Positions 57,360-64,000 of a stretch of DNA of 64,000 nucleotides are shown one piece after another. The stretch comes from Pelagomonas calceolata. Lineage: Eukaryota; Sar; Pelagophyceae; Pelagomonadales; Pelagomonadaceae. Location of the stretch: positions 992,001 to 1,056,000 of the forward strand of contig CAKKNE010000003.1 in NCBI GenBank assembly GCA_918797485.1. The letters run 5' to 3'. Numbering within the stretch: the first letter of the stretch is position 1; every line of letters begins with the position of its first letter. The notes under the pieces were generated by a model that did not search any database, was not told where the DNA came from, and saw nothing but the letters and a program-made list of their open reading frames with translations. The position numbers were made by a program, and so were the translations under genes.

Positions 57360-57632
57360 AAGCGAGTCAAAGACCCTTGCGAAGATCTGAGAAGACCGCT
57401 TTGCAGGCTCCACCGTGTCCCACGTTCTCCCTGGAGGAATCTGCTCTCAAAAACCCGGAGCAAATTGCTGCAGAGGACACGTAACAGGGTCGCTCGCACA
57501 TCGCCTGAACACGGATATAGCTGCGTGCACTGCTTTAACTGACTCTCTTAATCGTCGCGCTGCGCTGTTGTGAAGGACGCGGTTAATCAACGTCGCCACA
57601 GTGAGTAGCAGCATTGTAGCAGCTACAAGCTC

Positions 57633-57648
57633 GACGCCATCGCAGCGA
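57633..57648 (+). promoter_or_regulatory. Start-proximal motif, divergent
   Basis: GACGCCATCGCAGCGA, two bases before the ubiquitin-like ATG at 57651. Confidence 0.35.
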
Positions 57649-57650
57649 TC

Positions 57651-58001
57651 ATGAGACGGATACTCGCAGCAGCACTAGTCGTCGCCTGCGGTGCGGTCGC
57701 GCCGCGGACGCGCGCGCCCTCATCGGGCCTCGCCGCGCTTCGCCGGATCCCGCGTGGCGGCCAGCAGCTCTTCGTCAAGACGCTGTCCGGCAAGACGGTC
57801 TCCATCGAGTGCGAGGAGAGCGACAAGATCGAGGACGTCAAGGCCAAGATCGAGGAGAAGGAGGGCGTGCCCGTCGACCAGCAGCGCCTCATCTTCGCGG
57901 GCAAGCAGCTCGACGGCCAGAAGACGCTCCAGGAGTGCGGCATCAACGAGGGCGACTCGCTTTCGATGGTGCTGCGCCTCCGCGGCGGGCCCCGTGCGTA
58001 A
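57651..58001 (+). CDS. Ubiquitin-like protein with N-terminal targeting leader
   Basis: A 116-residue protein. Residues 1-38 are a leader: a hydrophobic core ([15 protein letters not shown]) and a basic segment ([19 protein letters not shown]), resembling a signal peptide plus transit peptide with a GAVAP cleavage motif. Residues 39-113 are ubiquitin-like ([45 protein letters not shown]). The di-glycine is followed by PRA, so it needs processing. Lysines equivalent to 6, 11, 27, 29, 33 and 48 are kept; position 63 is Glu. A single ubiquitin with a plastid-type leader matches the symbiont-derived plastid ubiquitin-like protein (PUBL) of secondary algae and apicomplexans, which serves protein import across the second outermost membrane. 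That identity is inferred. Confidence 0.85.
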   Translation: MRRILAAALVVACGAVAPRTRAPSSGLAALRRIPRGGQQLFVKTLSGKTVSIECEESDKIEDVKAKIEEKEGVPVDQQRLIFAGKQLDGQKTLQECGINEGDSLSMVLRLRGGPRA

Positions 58002-58016
58002 GATAGATCGACTCAC

Positions 58017-58709
58017 TTAGAAGACGAACCGGTCCTCGATGAGAGGCCTCCGCGCGGCGCCGGCGTCGACGCCGCCGAGCTTTCCCTCGACGGCGGCGAT
58101 GCGCGCGAGTAGCGTCTTCACGACATCGTCGCCGGCGTACGGCGCCGCGCGCCGCCTCAGCGCCTCCACCTCGCCGGGCGGGACGCGCGGCGGCAACTGC
58201 CGCGGTGGCGACGCCGGTGCGCGCGCCGGCGACCGCGGCGGCGACCGCAACGGTGATGCGGGCGGCGTGCGCGCCGGCGACCGCGCGGGCAGGCGCTGCG
58301 GCGACGGGGGCGGGCTGCTATACGCCGACGCGCGCGGCGAGAAGCCGCCGATGACGACCTCGGAAATCAGGTCGACGACGGCCGCCGCGTCGGACGCGAT
58401 GGGGTCGACGGCCGCGGGCGGCTCGGGCTCGGGCTCGGGCTCCGGCTCCGGCGGCGCGGGCGGCTGCGTGCGCGCGAGCAGCGAGTCGCAGCGCCTCAGC
58501 AGCTCCTCCGCGCGCGCGTCGAGCGCGGCGACGTCCGCGACGGGCGCCGCGGCGGGCGCCGCCGGCTCGGCTTCTGCCGCGGTGCGCCGGCCCGCCGTCC
58601 GCAGCCGCGCGAGCCGCGCGGCGTTCAGCGTCTGTGATTGCGACGGCGACGCGAGCGGGTCGCTCATGGTGCCGTCGTAGGGCGGCGGTGCATGCTCGTC
58701 GGCGTCCAT
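58017..58709 (-). CDS. Pro/Ala-rich protein with short coiled coil, unknown
   Basis: A 230-residue protein from the ATG at 58709. Residues 25-90 include a helical stretch (LNAARLARLRTAGRR, ALDARAEELLRRCDSLLA); the middle is Pro/Glu-rich (PEPEPEPEPEPP) and Pro/Ser/Arg-rich (PPASPLRSPPRSPARAP); the end is helical and basic (VVKTLLARIAAVEGKLGG). No domain is recognised. It is convergent with the ubiquitin-like gene (15 bp between stops) and may partly reflect biased composition. Confidence 0.5.
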   Translation of the reverse strand: MDADEHAPPPYDGTMSDPLASPSQSQTLNAARLARLRTAGRRTAAEAEPAAPAAAPVADVAALDARAEELLRRCDSLLARTQPPAPPEPEPEPEPEPPAAVDPIASDAAAVVDLISEVVIGGFSPRASAYSSPPPSPQRLPARSPARTPPASPLRSPPRSPARAPASPPRQLPPRVPPGEVEALRRRAAPYAGDDVVKTLLARIAAVEGKLGGVDAGAARRPLIEDRFVF

Positions 58710-59492
58710 CGCTGGCAGTTGTATTTCGTCTTTGCGCGCCACGCCTGGACGGCTTGATTTGAATTGGTGCGCTCGCGCGCTCTTAATTTGAATTTAGCAA
58801 ATTGAGAGCACCTCTGTTTTTTTTGCTCTACGGCTGCCGCCGTTAAATTTCTTGCTGCTGCTGCTCGCGGCTTTTAAGAAGGCTCGCTGCGTGTCAAGTG
58901 TTGCTTCTCCAGCGCTCAGGACACGACGATAGATCGTCCCAAAAGTCGGGCACAAAACCCGCGCGAAATTGACGGACTTCCTCCCTCCTCTATGTTTCTC
59001 AGGAGTCTTAGCAATGACGTTTGGCGCCTCGAGGGCTGGCAGGGGCGACTTCGGCAGCCCTCCTCCAAAATCGGCGGTGGCGTGGACGGCATCGCGCAAT
59101 AGGCTAAGGTCGCTCGAGAGTGCAAGCTGCAGCGTCGGAACCTCGGTAGACGTGCGGACGCTGCATCGATCGAAGAGTTTTTAAGCTTTGGTGCTGGCTG
59201 GGCTTGAGCGACCTTAGGAGGCACAAGCCCTCCTAACCCTTCTATTATGCGCCGCGCCGGGCGGTTATGGCATATACCTCGACGCCATCGATGCGACGCC
59301 GTCCCTGGGACTGCGCCTGCTCGCTGGCGTGCGTGGTTCACGCCATCAGCACAAGCGGACGCTCGTCCCGACCCGCCGACGCCGTCCCTGCGGCTAGAAG
59401 GCGTGCGACGTCGACGCCGTAACGGCGGAGAGAGCGGAGAGAGCACCACACCTAACGCAACCATCACGCAGGCGAACGCGGTCGGGACCACC
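58710..59492. other. Divergent intergenic region
   Basis: A 783-bp region between the Pro-rich gene and the phosphate carrier. It includes a GGCAGCCCTC inverted element (around 59060) and an introner-like remnant at 59281-59335. A minus-strand frame across it (58916-59617) lacks any domain. Confidence 0.5.
59281..59335 (+). mobile_element. Introner hairpin remnant in a 5' leader
   Basis: GACGCCATCGATGCGACGCC then GTCCCTGGGACTGC then GCCTGCTCGCTGGCGTG: both hairpin arms of the introner interior in order, with a 14-bp insertion, but no terminal repeats. It lies 160-210 bp before the carrier ATG at 59493. Confidence 0.5.
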
Positions 59493-60440
59493 ATGGCGTC
59501 CGACCAGGTCATGGGCCAGGGGCCCTTTGACATGAAGTACTTTTTGTCCGGTGCACTCGCGGGCGGCATCTGCTGCTCGATCACGCACGGCGGTCTGGTG
59601 CCCGTCGACGTCGTCAAGACGAAGATCCAGCTGCAGCCGGATGTTTATAATAAGGGCTTCATCGGGGGCTTCGGCCAGGTCATCGAGGCCGAGGGCATGA
59701 ACGGCCTCCTGACCGGCCTCGGCCCGACGGCCCAGGGCTACTTCATCCAGGGCTGGTTCAAGTTCGGCGGCGTCGAGTTCTTCAAGATCAACATCACGAA
59801 GAGCGTCGGCGAGCAGAAGGCCTGGGACAACCGCAACTCGATCTACTTAGCGTCCAGTGCCATGGCCGAGTTCATCGCGGACATTTTCCTCTGCCCCTAC
59901 GAGGCGTGCCGCATCCGGCTGGTCAGCGACCCGGCCTACGCCGACTCCATGGTCGGCTGCGCGTCGAAGATGATGGCCGAGCAGGGCTTCGTCGGCGCCT
60001 TCTACTCCGGGTTCGTGCCCATCCTCTGCAAGCAGATCCCCTACACCATGGCCAAGTTCGCCGTCCAGGGCAAGGCCGCCGAGAACATCTACACGGCGCT
60101 CGGGTCGTCGCCGGACAAGCCGCCGGCGATCGGCAACCTGGGCGTCTCGCTGGCTTCCGGCGTCGTGGCGGGCGTCGCAGCGGCCATCATCTCCCACCCG
60201 GCGGACACGCTCCTCTCGAAAATCAACAAGAAGGGCGCCGGCGGCGAGGGCGGCATGTTCACGCGCATGGGTAGAATTGTGGCGGAGACGGGCCTCGTTA
60301 CGCTCTGCACGCAGGGCCTCGGCGCGCGCTGCGTCATGATCGGCACGCTGACGGCGGGCCAGTTCGGCATCTTCGACATCATCATGGGCATGACGGGCGC
60401 CAAGAAGTTCCACTTCCACGACCCGTCGAAGCTTCACTAG
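59493..60440 (+). CDS. Mitochondrial phosphate carrier (SLC25 family)
   Basis: A 315-residue protein with three mitochondrial carrier repeats. Signature motifs are PVDVVKTKIQLQP (first repeat), CPYEACRIRLVSDPAYA (second) and HPADTLLSKINK (third); the wording of the first and third is typical of the phosphate/H+ symporter of the inner membrane, which feeds Pi to ATP synthase. The first two PX[DE]XX[KR]X[RK]-type motifs are intact. The ATG at 59493 (ACCACCATGG) is the likely start; an in-frame ATG at 59247 would add an Arg-rich extension that could be a presequence but crosses the introner remnant. Single exon. Confidence 0.88.
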   Translation: MASDQVMGQGPFDMKYFLSGALAGGICCSITHGGLVPVDVVKTKIQLQPDVYNKGFIGGFGQVIEAEGMNGLLTGLGPTAQGYFIQGWFKFGGVEFFKINITKSVGEQKAWDNRNSIYLASSAMAEFIADIFLCPYEACRIRLVSDPAYADSMVGCASKMMAEQGFVGAFYSGFVPILCKQIPYTMAKFAVQGKAAENIYTALGSSPDKPPAIGNLGVSLASGVVAGVAAAIISHPADTLLSKINKKGAGGEGGMFTRMGRIVAETGLVTLCTQGLGARCVMIGTLTAGQFGIFDIIMGMTGAKKFHFHDPSKLH

Positions 60441-60873
60441 ATAGTATATCCTCCCCCCCGCCGGTTATAGATAGATAGTACACGTCTCCTGGGCCCGCTG
60501 CGGCGGCGTCATTGTGGCTAGCCCCTCTGGCACGGACCCCCCGTCGCCGCGGCGTCTTGTTGGGATTCGAGGAACGTAGGAGGAACGACGTTTCTACGTG
60601 ATGCGGTAGAGCCCCGTTTTGTAGCTAATGCGGGTCCGCGGGCGCGGCTGCTAGCGGTTTGTAGAGTCACTAGTCAAGAGCCGATTTTGCAGTGGCTCAA
60701 AAACGGCTGGGAGCACGCACCGCACGGGCCTGCTTCACGCAGAAACCTTTTAGAAGCGTTCTACGGTCCCTGTTAACGGCATCGGCCGAAGACTCTGCGT
60801 GAATAGCCCCGCGGCCTAGACCTTCGTCCTTGGGGGGCAGAGAAAGTAGCTCCTGCGGGACCCCCAAAGAAGA
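60441..60873. other. Intergenic region between two plus-strand genes
   Basis: A 433-bp region. It starts with a CT/C-rich tract (CCTCCCCCCCG at about 60449) and holds a 24-bp element variant (60650-60673). No ORF is supported. Confidence 0.5.
60650..60673 (+). promoter_or_regulatory. 24-bp intergenic element, copy 10
   Basis: GCTAGCG, GTT, TGTAGAGTCACTAGT. The core is altered but both arms are present, 201 bp before the ATG at 60874. Confidence 0.5.
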
Positions 60874-61935
60874 ATGAAGGTCCCCACACTACTCCTGACG
60901 GCCACCGCCGCGTCGGCGCTGGACTACCTCTCCTCACTGAAGACCCAGAGCGTCCGCGCGCCACCCGCACCACCCGCGAGCGTGCCCGCGACCCGCGCGG
61001 AGCTTGTGGCCCAGTGGCGCGCCGCGTGCGACGCCGAGGTCACGAGCTACGCGGACTTCGGCCTCCGCGTCGCGCCCGCCAAGGCGCCGCCGCTCGAGGC
61101 CGTCGTCGCGGCGCCCGCCAAGGCCGTCTCAACACCAACGCTGCCGAAGCTGAAGCTCCCCGATACTCCAACGCTGCCGAAGGTCGACGTGCAGCTCCCG
61201 AAGGAGGGGAAGGAGGTCGCGCTCGCGGCCTTCGCGCTCGCCACCGGCGCGGCCGCGTCGGCGCTCAAGGCGGCCGCGGCGGGCCCGCGCGAGCGCGAGC
61301 GCGCGGCGAGCTATTCTGGATCTGGCGACAAGCTCGAGGCGCTCGTCGCGGGCAGCGCCGTCGCGGCGTGCGCGGCGGCGGTCTGCGGCTGCGGCGGCGC
61401 GCTCTCGCTGCTCTTCGGCGGCGTCGTCCTCGCGCACGGGTTGCTCGACGCGGCCGCCGACGGCGCCGTTTTGGCGCGCTGGGCGGGCCGCCGCGCCATC
61501 ACGGCGGGCGGCGACATGTTCGCCTCGGCCAAGGCCGGCGGCTGGGAGTTCGACGCTGGAATGCCCAGAAAGGCGTGGGCCTGGGTCCGCGCGGCCTGGG
61601 ACGAGGCCGGCGACGCGATGAAGGACGCCCTGGAGCGCGGGCGGCAGGGGGCCCGGGAGACGCCGGCGCGCGCCGCCGCGGCTGCTGCTGAGGCAGCGCA
61701 GGCGGCCGCGTTGGCTGCGGACGCCGACCTCTACTCCGCGCTCGAGATCAAGGAGAAGAAGCAGCGCGAGCTCGAGGTGCTCGTCGATTACGTGGAAGAT
61801 CGTGTCCGCGTCGCCGGGCCAGCGCGCGCGGCCGTCGTGCTCAACGCGCGCAAGGTCGCGTCGACCGTGAACCAGGATGCCACCGGCCGCATGCTCGGCT
61901 CCGGGATAGATGAGCCGAAGCGCCTCTCCCGCTGA
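60874..61935 (+). CDS. Secreted or plastid-targeted Ala-rich protein, unknown
   Basis: A 353-residue protein with an N-terminal signal peptide (VPTLLLTATAASALDYLSSL) carrying the ASALDYLSSL type of motif seen at the start of many heterokont plastid precursors. A Pro/Val-rich linker has two copies of TPTLPK. Around residues 150-200 a hydrophobic Ala/Val/Leu region (ALVAGSAVAACAAAVCGCGG, LSLLFGGVVLAHGLLDAA) could span a membrane. The C-terminal half is helical and Ala/Arg-rich. No family is recognised. Plastid targeting is inference from the leader. Confidence 0.55.
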   Translation: MKVPTLLLTATAASALDYLSSLKTQSVRAPPAPPASVPATRAELVAQWRAACDAEVTSYADFGLRVAPAKAPPLEAVVAAPAKAVSTPTLPKLKLPDTPTLPKVDVQLPKEGKEVALAAFALATGAAASALKAAAAGPRERERAASYSGSGDKLEALVAGSAVAACAAAVCGCGGALSLLFGGVVLAHGLLDAAADGAVLARWAGRRAITAGGDMFASAKAGGWEFDAGMPRKAWAWVRAAWDEAGDAMKDALERGRQGARETPARAAAAAAEAAQAAALAADADLYSALEIKEKKQRELEVLVDYVEDRVRVAGPARAAVVLNARKVASTVNQDATGRMLGSGIDEPKRLSR

Positions 61936-62227
61936 CTGATGATTGATCCCCCCCTGAGAAGCCTGGACACAGCTGCCCCGCCCGCGCCGCCCACAGAGGT
62001 GCGCGCGCCCGTCTTTTTTGATAGATCTTTTGCGTAAGAGGGCCATTGTTGACTTTTTTGGTGCCGCTGCGATGGCGTGGCGGAGCTAGGACGGCGTCTA
62101 AGCGCGTAGAGAGAAGTCCCGGAAAACCCGTTTTTTTACTGAGACGCCGACCGCGCTCCTCGACTGCTCCTTTGCGTCGCGGCGGCGCGCGTCCGGGCTC
62201 ATGCCCGGCTAGCGAGTAATTTAAAGC

Positions 62228-62872
62228 TTACGCAGAAGCGGCGGCGGCGCGCCGTTCTTCCCGTCGCTTCTTCTTGCGCTGGAACTTCTCCTTGCGCGCC
62301 GCGATCTGCGCGTCCGACAGGGGCTTGGCCTTTTTGCGGGCCTTGGCCTGGGCGCGCCGGCGCTCCTTCGCGCGCGCGGCCTTGGCGTCGCGCCGCGCCT
62401 TCTGCGCGTCCGTCAACTCGGCCTCGCGGAGGCCCTTGCGCGCCGCCTTGATCGCGCGGAGTTCTCTTTTGACGGCCTTTTGGTAGGCCTTCCCGCGCAT
62501 GAACTCGTCGGCCGCCGTGCGCGTAGTAAATGGTGCCGTTTCCGGGCACAAGGTCACCTGGTAGACGGTCGCGCCCTTCTTTGTGGTCCGCTCCACGACG
62601 GCCTCGAAGGCCTCATCGTCCGAGTCCGACGCGTCTTCATTGACGTCTTCGTCGTCGTCGTCGTCGTCGCCGCCGTCCACACCGGCCTTGCGCCGCGCCG
62701 CGCCGAGCTCGGCGAGCGCGGCGGCGTACTCGCCCGCGTCGTCATCGTCCGACGACAACGCCTCGTCGTCCACGTCTGACGCTTCCAGCTCCTCATCGAC
62801 GTCAGAGAACTCGTCGCCGCTGTCATCCTCCTGCTGCATGCGGCGGCGCTCCGCGCGCGGTCGCTTCGCCAT
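62228..62872 (-). CDS. Acidic/basic nucleolar-type protein, unknown
   Basis: A 214-residue protein. Residues 15-90 are extremely acidic (DSGDEFSDVDEELEASDVDD, DGGDDDDDDEDVNEDASDSD); residues 95-120 hold a short structured stretch (VYQVTLCPETAPFTTRTA); the last 90 are Lys/Arg/Ala helical (KAYQKAVKRELRAIKAARKG ... KKKRREERRAAA). That acid-then-base layout is common in ribosome-biogenesis factors, but no family is certain. Start ATG at 62872. Coding status moderately supported. Confidence 0.5.
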   Translation of the reverse strand: MAKRPRAERRRMQQEDDSGDEFSDVDEELEASDVDDEALSSDDDDAGEYAAALAELGAARRKAGVDGGDDDDDDEDVNEDASDSDDEAFEAVVERTTKKGATVYQVTLCPETAPFTTRTAADEFMRGKAYQKAVKRELRAIKAARKGLREAELTDAQKARRDAKAARAKERRRAQAKARKKAKPLSDAQIAARKEKFQRKKKRREERRAAAASA

Positions 62873-63245
62873 CGTTGTGTCGCACGCACTGAGCGTGTTG
62901 AGCGATGTCTCAGCGCGTACGCGTTGAGCGCGTGAGCGATGTGTTGCAGCAGCGCGCACAGCTGCTGGCGACTGCTATGAGCACTTATAGCACTTATAAA
63001 CGCCGAGCTCGCTCTGCAGCACAATGGCTTGCTAGTGTCTTACAGGACGCTAGCTTGGCTTTTCACGATCACGCCGGCTCTAGTTATCATCAGACGCGCT
63101 ATTCTCAACGGCGCGCGGTGTCATATTGCCTCCTCACTGTACTTCCAATTTCTCGCGCTCGCACACAGTTTCAGAGGCCCTACAACAAAAATGGCTAAGT
63201 CAACCAAGCGCCTGTCATCCCTAAGGAGAGAAACAGGTAGTTCAG
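62873..63245. other. Divergent intergenic region
   Basis: A 373-bp region with a 24-bp element at 63031-63054. A short ORF from 63191 (MAKSTKRLSSLRRETG) leads toward the small ORF at 63246 but in another frame. Confidence 0.45.
63031..63054 (-). promoter_or_regulatory. 24-bp intergenic element, copy 11
   Basis: GCTAGTGTCTTACA, GGA, CGCTAGC. It matches consensus at all fixed positions, 192 bp from the small ORF and 159 bp from the minus-strand start. Confidence 0.7.
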
Positions 63246-63389
63246 ATGGAGCTTAGAAAAAGGAAACGACCGGAACGTTATGAATCGCCGCTCAAACTCC
63301 CCAACGTAGACGTCCACGGCATCCTCTTCGCCCTCGTCGCGGTCGTCTTCGTCGTGTACCCGTTAGCGCAGTGGGCCCTCGGCCGCTGA
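63246..63389 (+). CDS. Small membrane ORF (47 codons) directly before the sulfotransferase ORF
   Basis: A 47-residue ORF: a basic start (MELRKRKRPERYESPLK), then a hydrophobic stretch (GILFALVAVVFVVYPLAQW) and a Gly-Arg end. It looks like a small single-pass membrane protein or a signal anchor. Its TGA (63387-63389) is nine bases before the ATG of the sulfotransferase-like ORF and in the same reading frame. It could be a short independent gene, an upstream ORF, or a signal anchor joined to the next ORF by stop readthrough or an unseen splice. Too short to be sure. Confidence 0.45.
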   Translation: MELRKRKRPERYESPLKLPNVDVHGILFALVAVVFVVYPLAQWALGR

Positions 63390-63398
63390 ATCGAGGCG

Positions 63399-64000
63399 AT
63401 GTTGCACGCGACACTAGCGCTGGTCGCGGCCGCGGCAACGGCGGCGCGTACCGACCCGACCGAGATCCTCTCGATCCACGGCCTCGCCCACTCGGGAACG
63501 ACAATCGTCGGCAAGACGCTTAAAGAGGCGCACAAGGCGTGCTGGGTCGGCCGAAGCTTTTTCCACGAGGCGCAGTGGTGCCAGGACGTCTATCCGGCGT
63601 GGCGACCGCGCGACGGCCCGCTCAACGCGCGTACGTGCGCGAACCATACCGCATGGGCGCGTGCGACGAGCCCGACTGCAAAACGCGACGCGATCAACGA
63701 GCTCGCCTCGACGGCTCGAAAAGCCGCCCTCGTCGGCCGCGCGCTCCTCGATAGGTGGCGGTCCCACGCAACGCGCCCAAGAGAGTGCGCGACGTGGGTC
63801 GCCAAGGACCCGCGCATCGACACGGTCGCGTTCCTCCCGCGCGTGCTCGGCGCGAACGGTGTGCGGACGACGACGGTGCTCGTGATGCGGCACCCGTGGC
63901 TCCGGTGTGGAGACAACATCGCGTCGATGGCGTGGGTGCCCGAGATTTGATTTCCACGTAGGTGGGCGCCTACGTACCAAAGCGAGCAATCCGGCGCCTC
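63399..64000 (+). CDS. Sulfotransferase-like protein (partial, cut by the window edge)
   Basis: The first exon (63399-63895) starts with a signal peptide (MLHATLALVAAAATAA), then a PAPS-binding-like loop (SIHGLAHSGTTIVGKTL) and later a 3'-phosphate-type segment (VLVMRHPW), the layout of Golgi or secreted sulfotransferases. Exon 2 begins at 63962 and runs off the window. The intron (63896-63961) is an introner with a worn target duplication; phase 2 restores RHPW. Substrate unknown. Its nine-base distance from the preceding stop is noted separately. Confidence 0.7.
63896..63961 (+). mobile_element. Short introner at the window end
   Basis: The donor GTGGCTCC and the following exon GTGGGCGC share five of eight bases, a worn target duplication. 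The left terminus is GGTGTGGAGACAAC and the right AGATTTGATTTCCACGTAG, with the hairpin arm ATCGCGTCGATGGCGTGG. Length 66 nt. Confidence 0.75.

Larger units (their letters stand above)
57143..57650. other. Divergent intergenic region
   Basis: A 508-bp region between the E(z)-like and ubiquitin-like genes with one good 24-bp element (57336-57359) and a start-proximal motif at 57633. No further gene. Confidence 0.5.

Noticed and set aside
58916-59617. A 233-codon minus-strand frame between the Pro-rich gene and the phosphate carrier
   Set aside because: It overlaps the carrier start on the other strand and shows no recognisable domain.
1-64000. CRISPR arrays, tRNA or rRNA genes, retroelements and large autonomous transposons
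   Set aside because: I scanned for spaced direct repeats, cloverleaf-like segments, and reverse transcriptase, integrase or transposase motifs and saw none; subtle tRNAs could still be missed by eye.

Overview
This window looks like nuclear DNA of a small, GC-rich, gene-dense heterokont (stramenopile) alga, most likely a pelagophyte related to Aureococcus or Pelagomonas. Three things point there. Several predicted N-termini look like the signal-plus-transit leaders of a secondary plastid. The gene content is eukaryotic: a dynamin, glucosidase II alpha, an E(z)-type SET protein, an MCM helicase, a mitochondrial carrier and a pumilio-type protein. Most tellingly, several introns are 'introner' DNA transposons of the kind published for Aureococcus and Micromonas. 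The genus is inference.

Layout. I support 37 gene models including one small ORF, plus two gene fragments. 1-9.3 kb: methyltransferase, plastid DUF1995 protein, F-box protein, dynamin GTPase, a second possible F-box protein, P-loop kinase. 9.4-20.2 kb: CCCH/SAP RNA-binding protein, lumenal-type FKBP, membrane protein, EF-hand/metallo-beta-lactamase protein, TPR fragment, saccharopine-dehydrogenase-like oxidoreductase, WD40, BTB and TPM-domain (TLP18.3/Psb32) proteins. 20.6-26.7 kb: a run rich in glycosyltransferase-like genes (GT-A-like, GT2, GT29 sialyltransferase-like) around a small membrane protein. 26.9-36.3 kb: TPR/J-domain co-chaperone, RCC1 protein, Cys-rich WW protein, glucosidase II alpha. 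36.8-44.2 kb: PH protein, pumilio/PUF6-like protein, ATP-grasp-like protein, MCM9-like helicase. 44.4-50.7 kb: a 1,719-residue receptor-like kinase with duplicated DUF285 ectodomains, followed by an exact 590-bp tandem duplication of its 3' end. 50.8-64 kb: coiled-coil/PDZ protein, E(z)-like methyltransferase, a ubiquitin-like protein with a targeting leader, mitochondrial phosphate carrier, several unknowns, and a sulfotransferase-like gene cut by the window edge.

Cross-cutting signals. (1) Introners: terminal inverted repeat CTGTGTGGAAATCAA, 8-bp target duplications, and an acceptor AG supplied by the element. In the clear cases the donor is the GT (once GC) at the start of the duplicated target, so the old coding sequence is restored exactly. 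(2) A 24-bp intergenic element, GCTAGCG-N3-TGTAAGACACTAGC, occurs eleven times plus two weaker copies, all outside coding sequence and usually 50-300 bp from a start codon. (3) A short GRGGCTGCCC element recurs in the same kind of position. (4) A 16-mer, GACGCCATCGAYGCGA, sits almost against four start codons and is also the core of the introner hairpin. Convergent genes are packed with only 6-97 bp between stop codons, so 3' UTRs must overlap or be extremely short.
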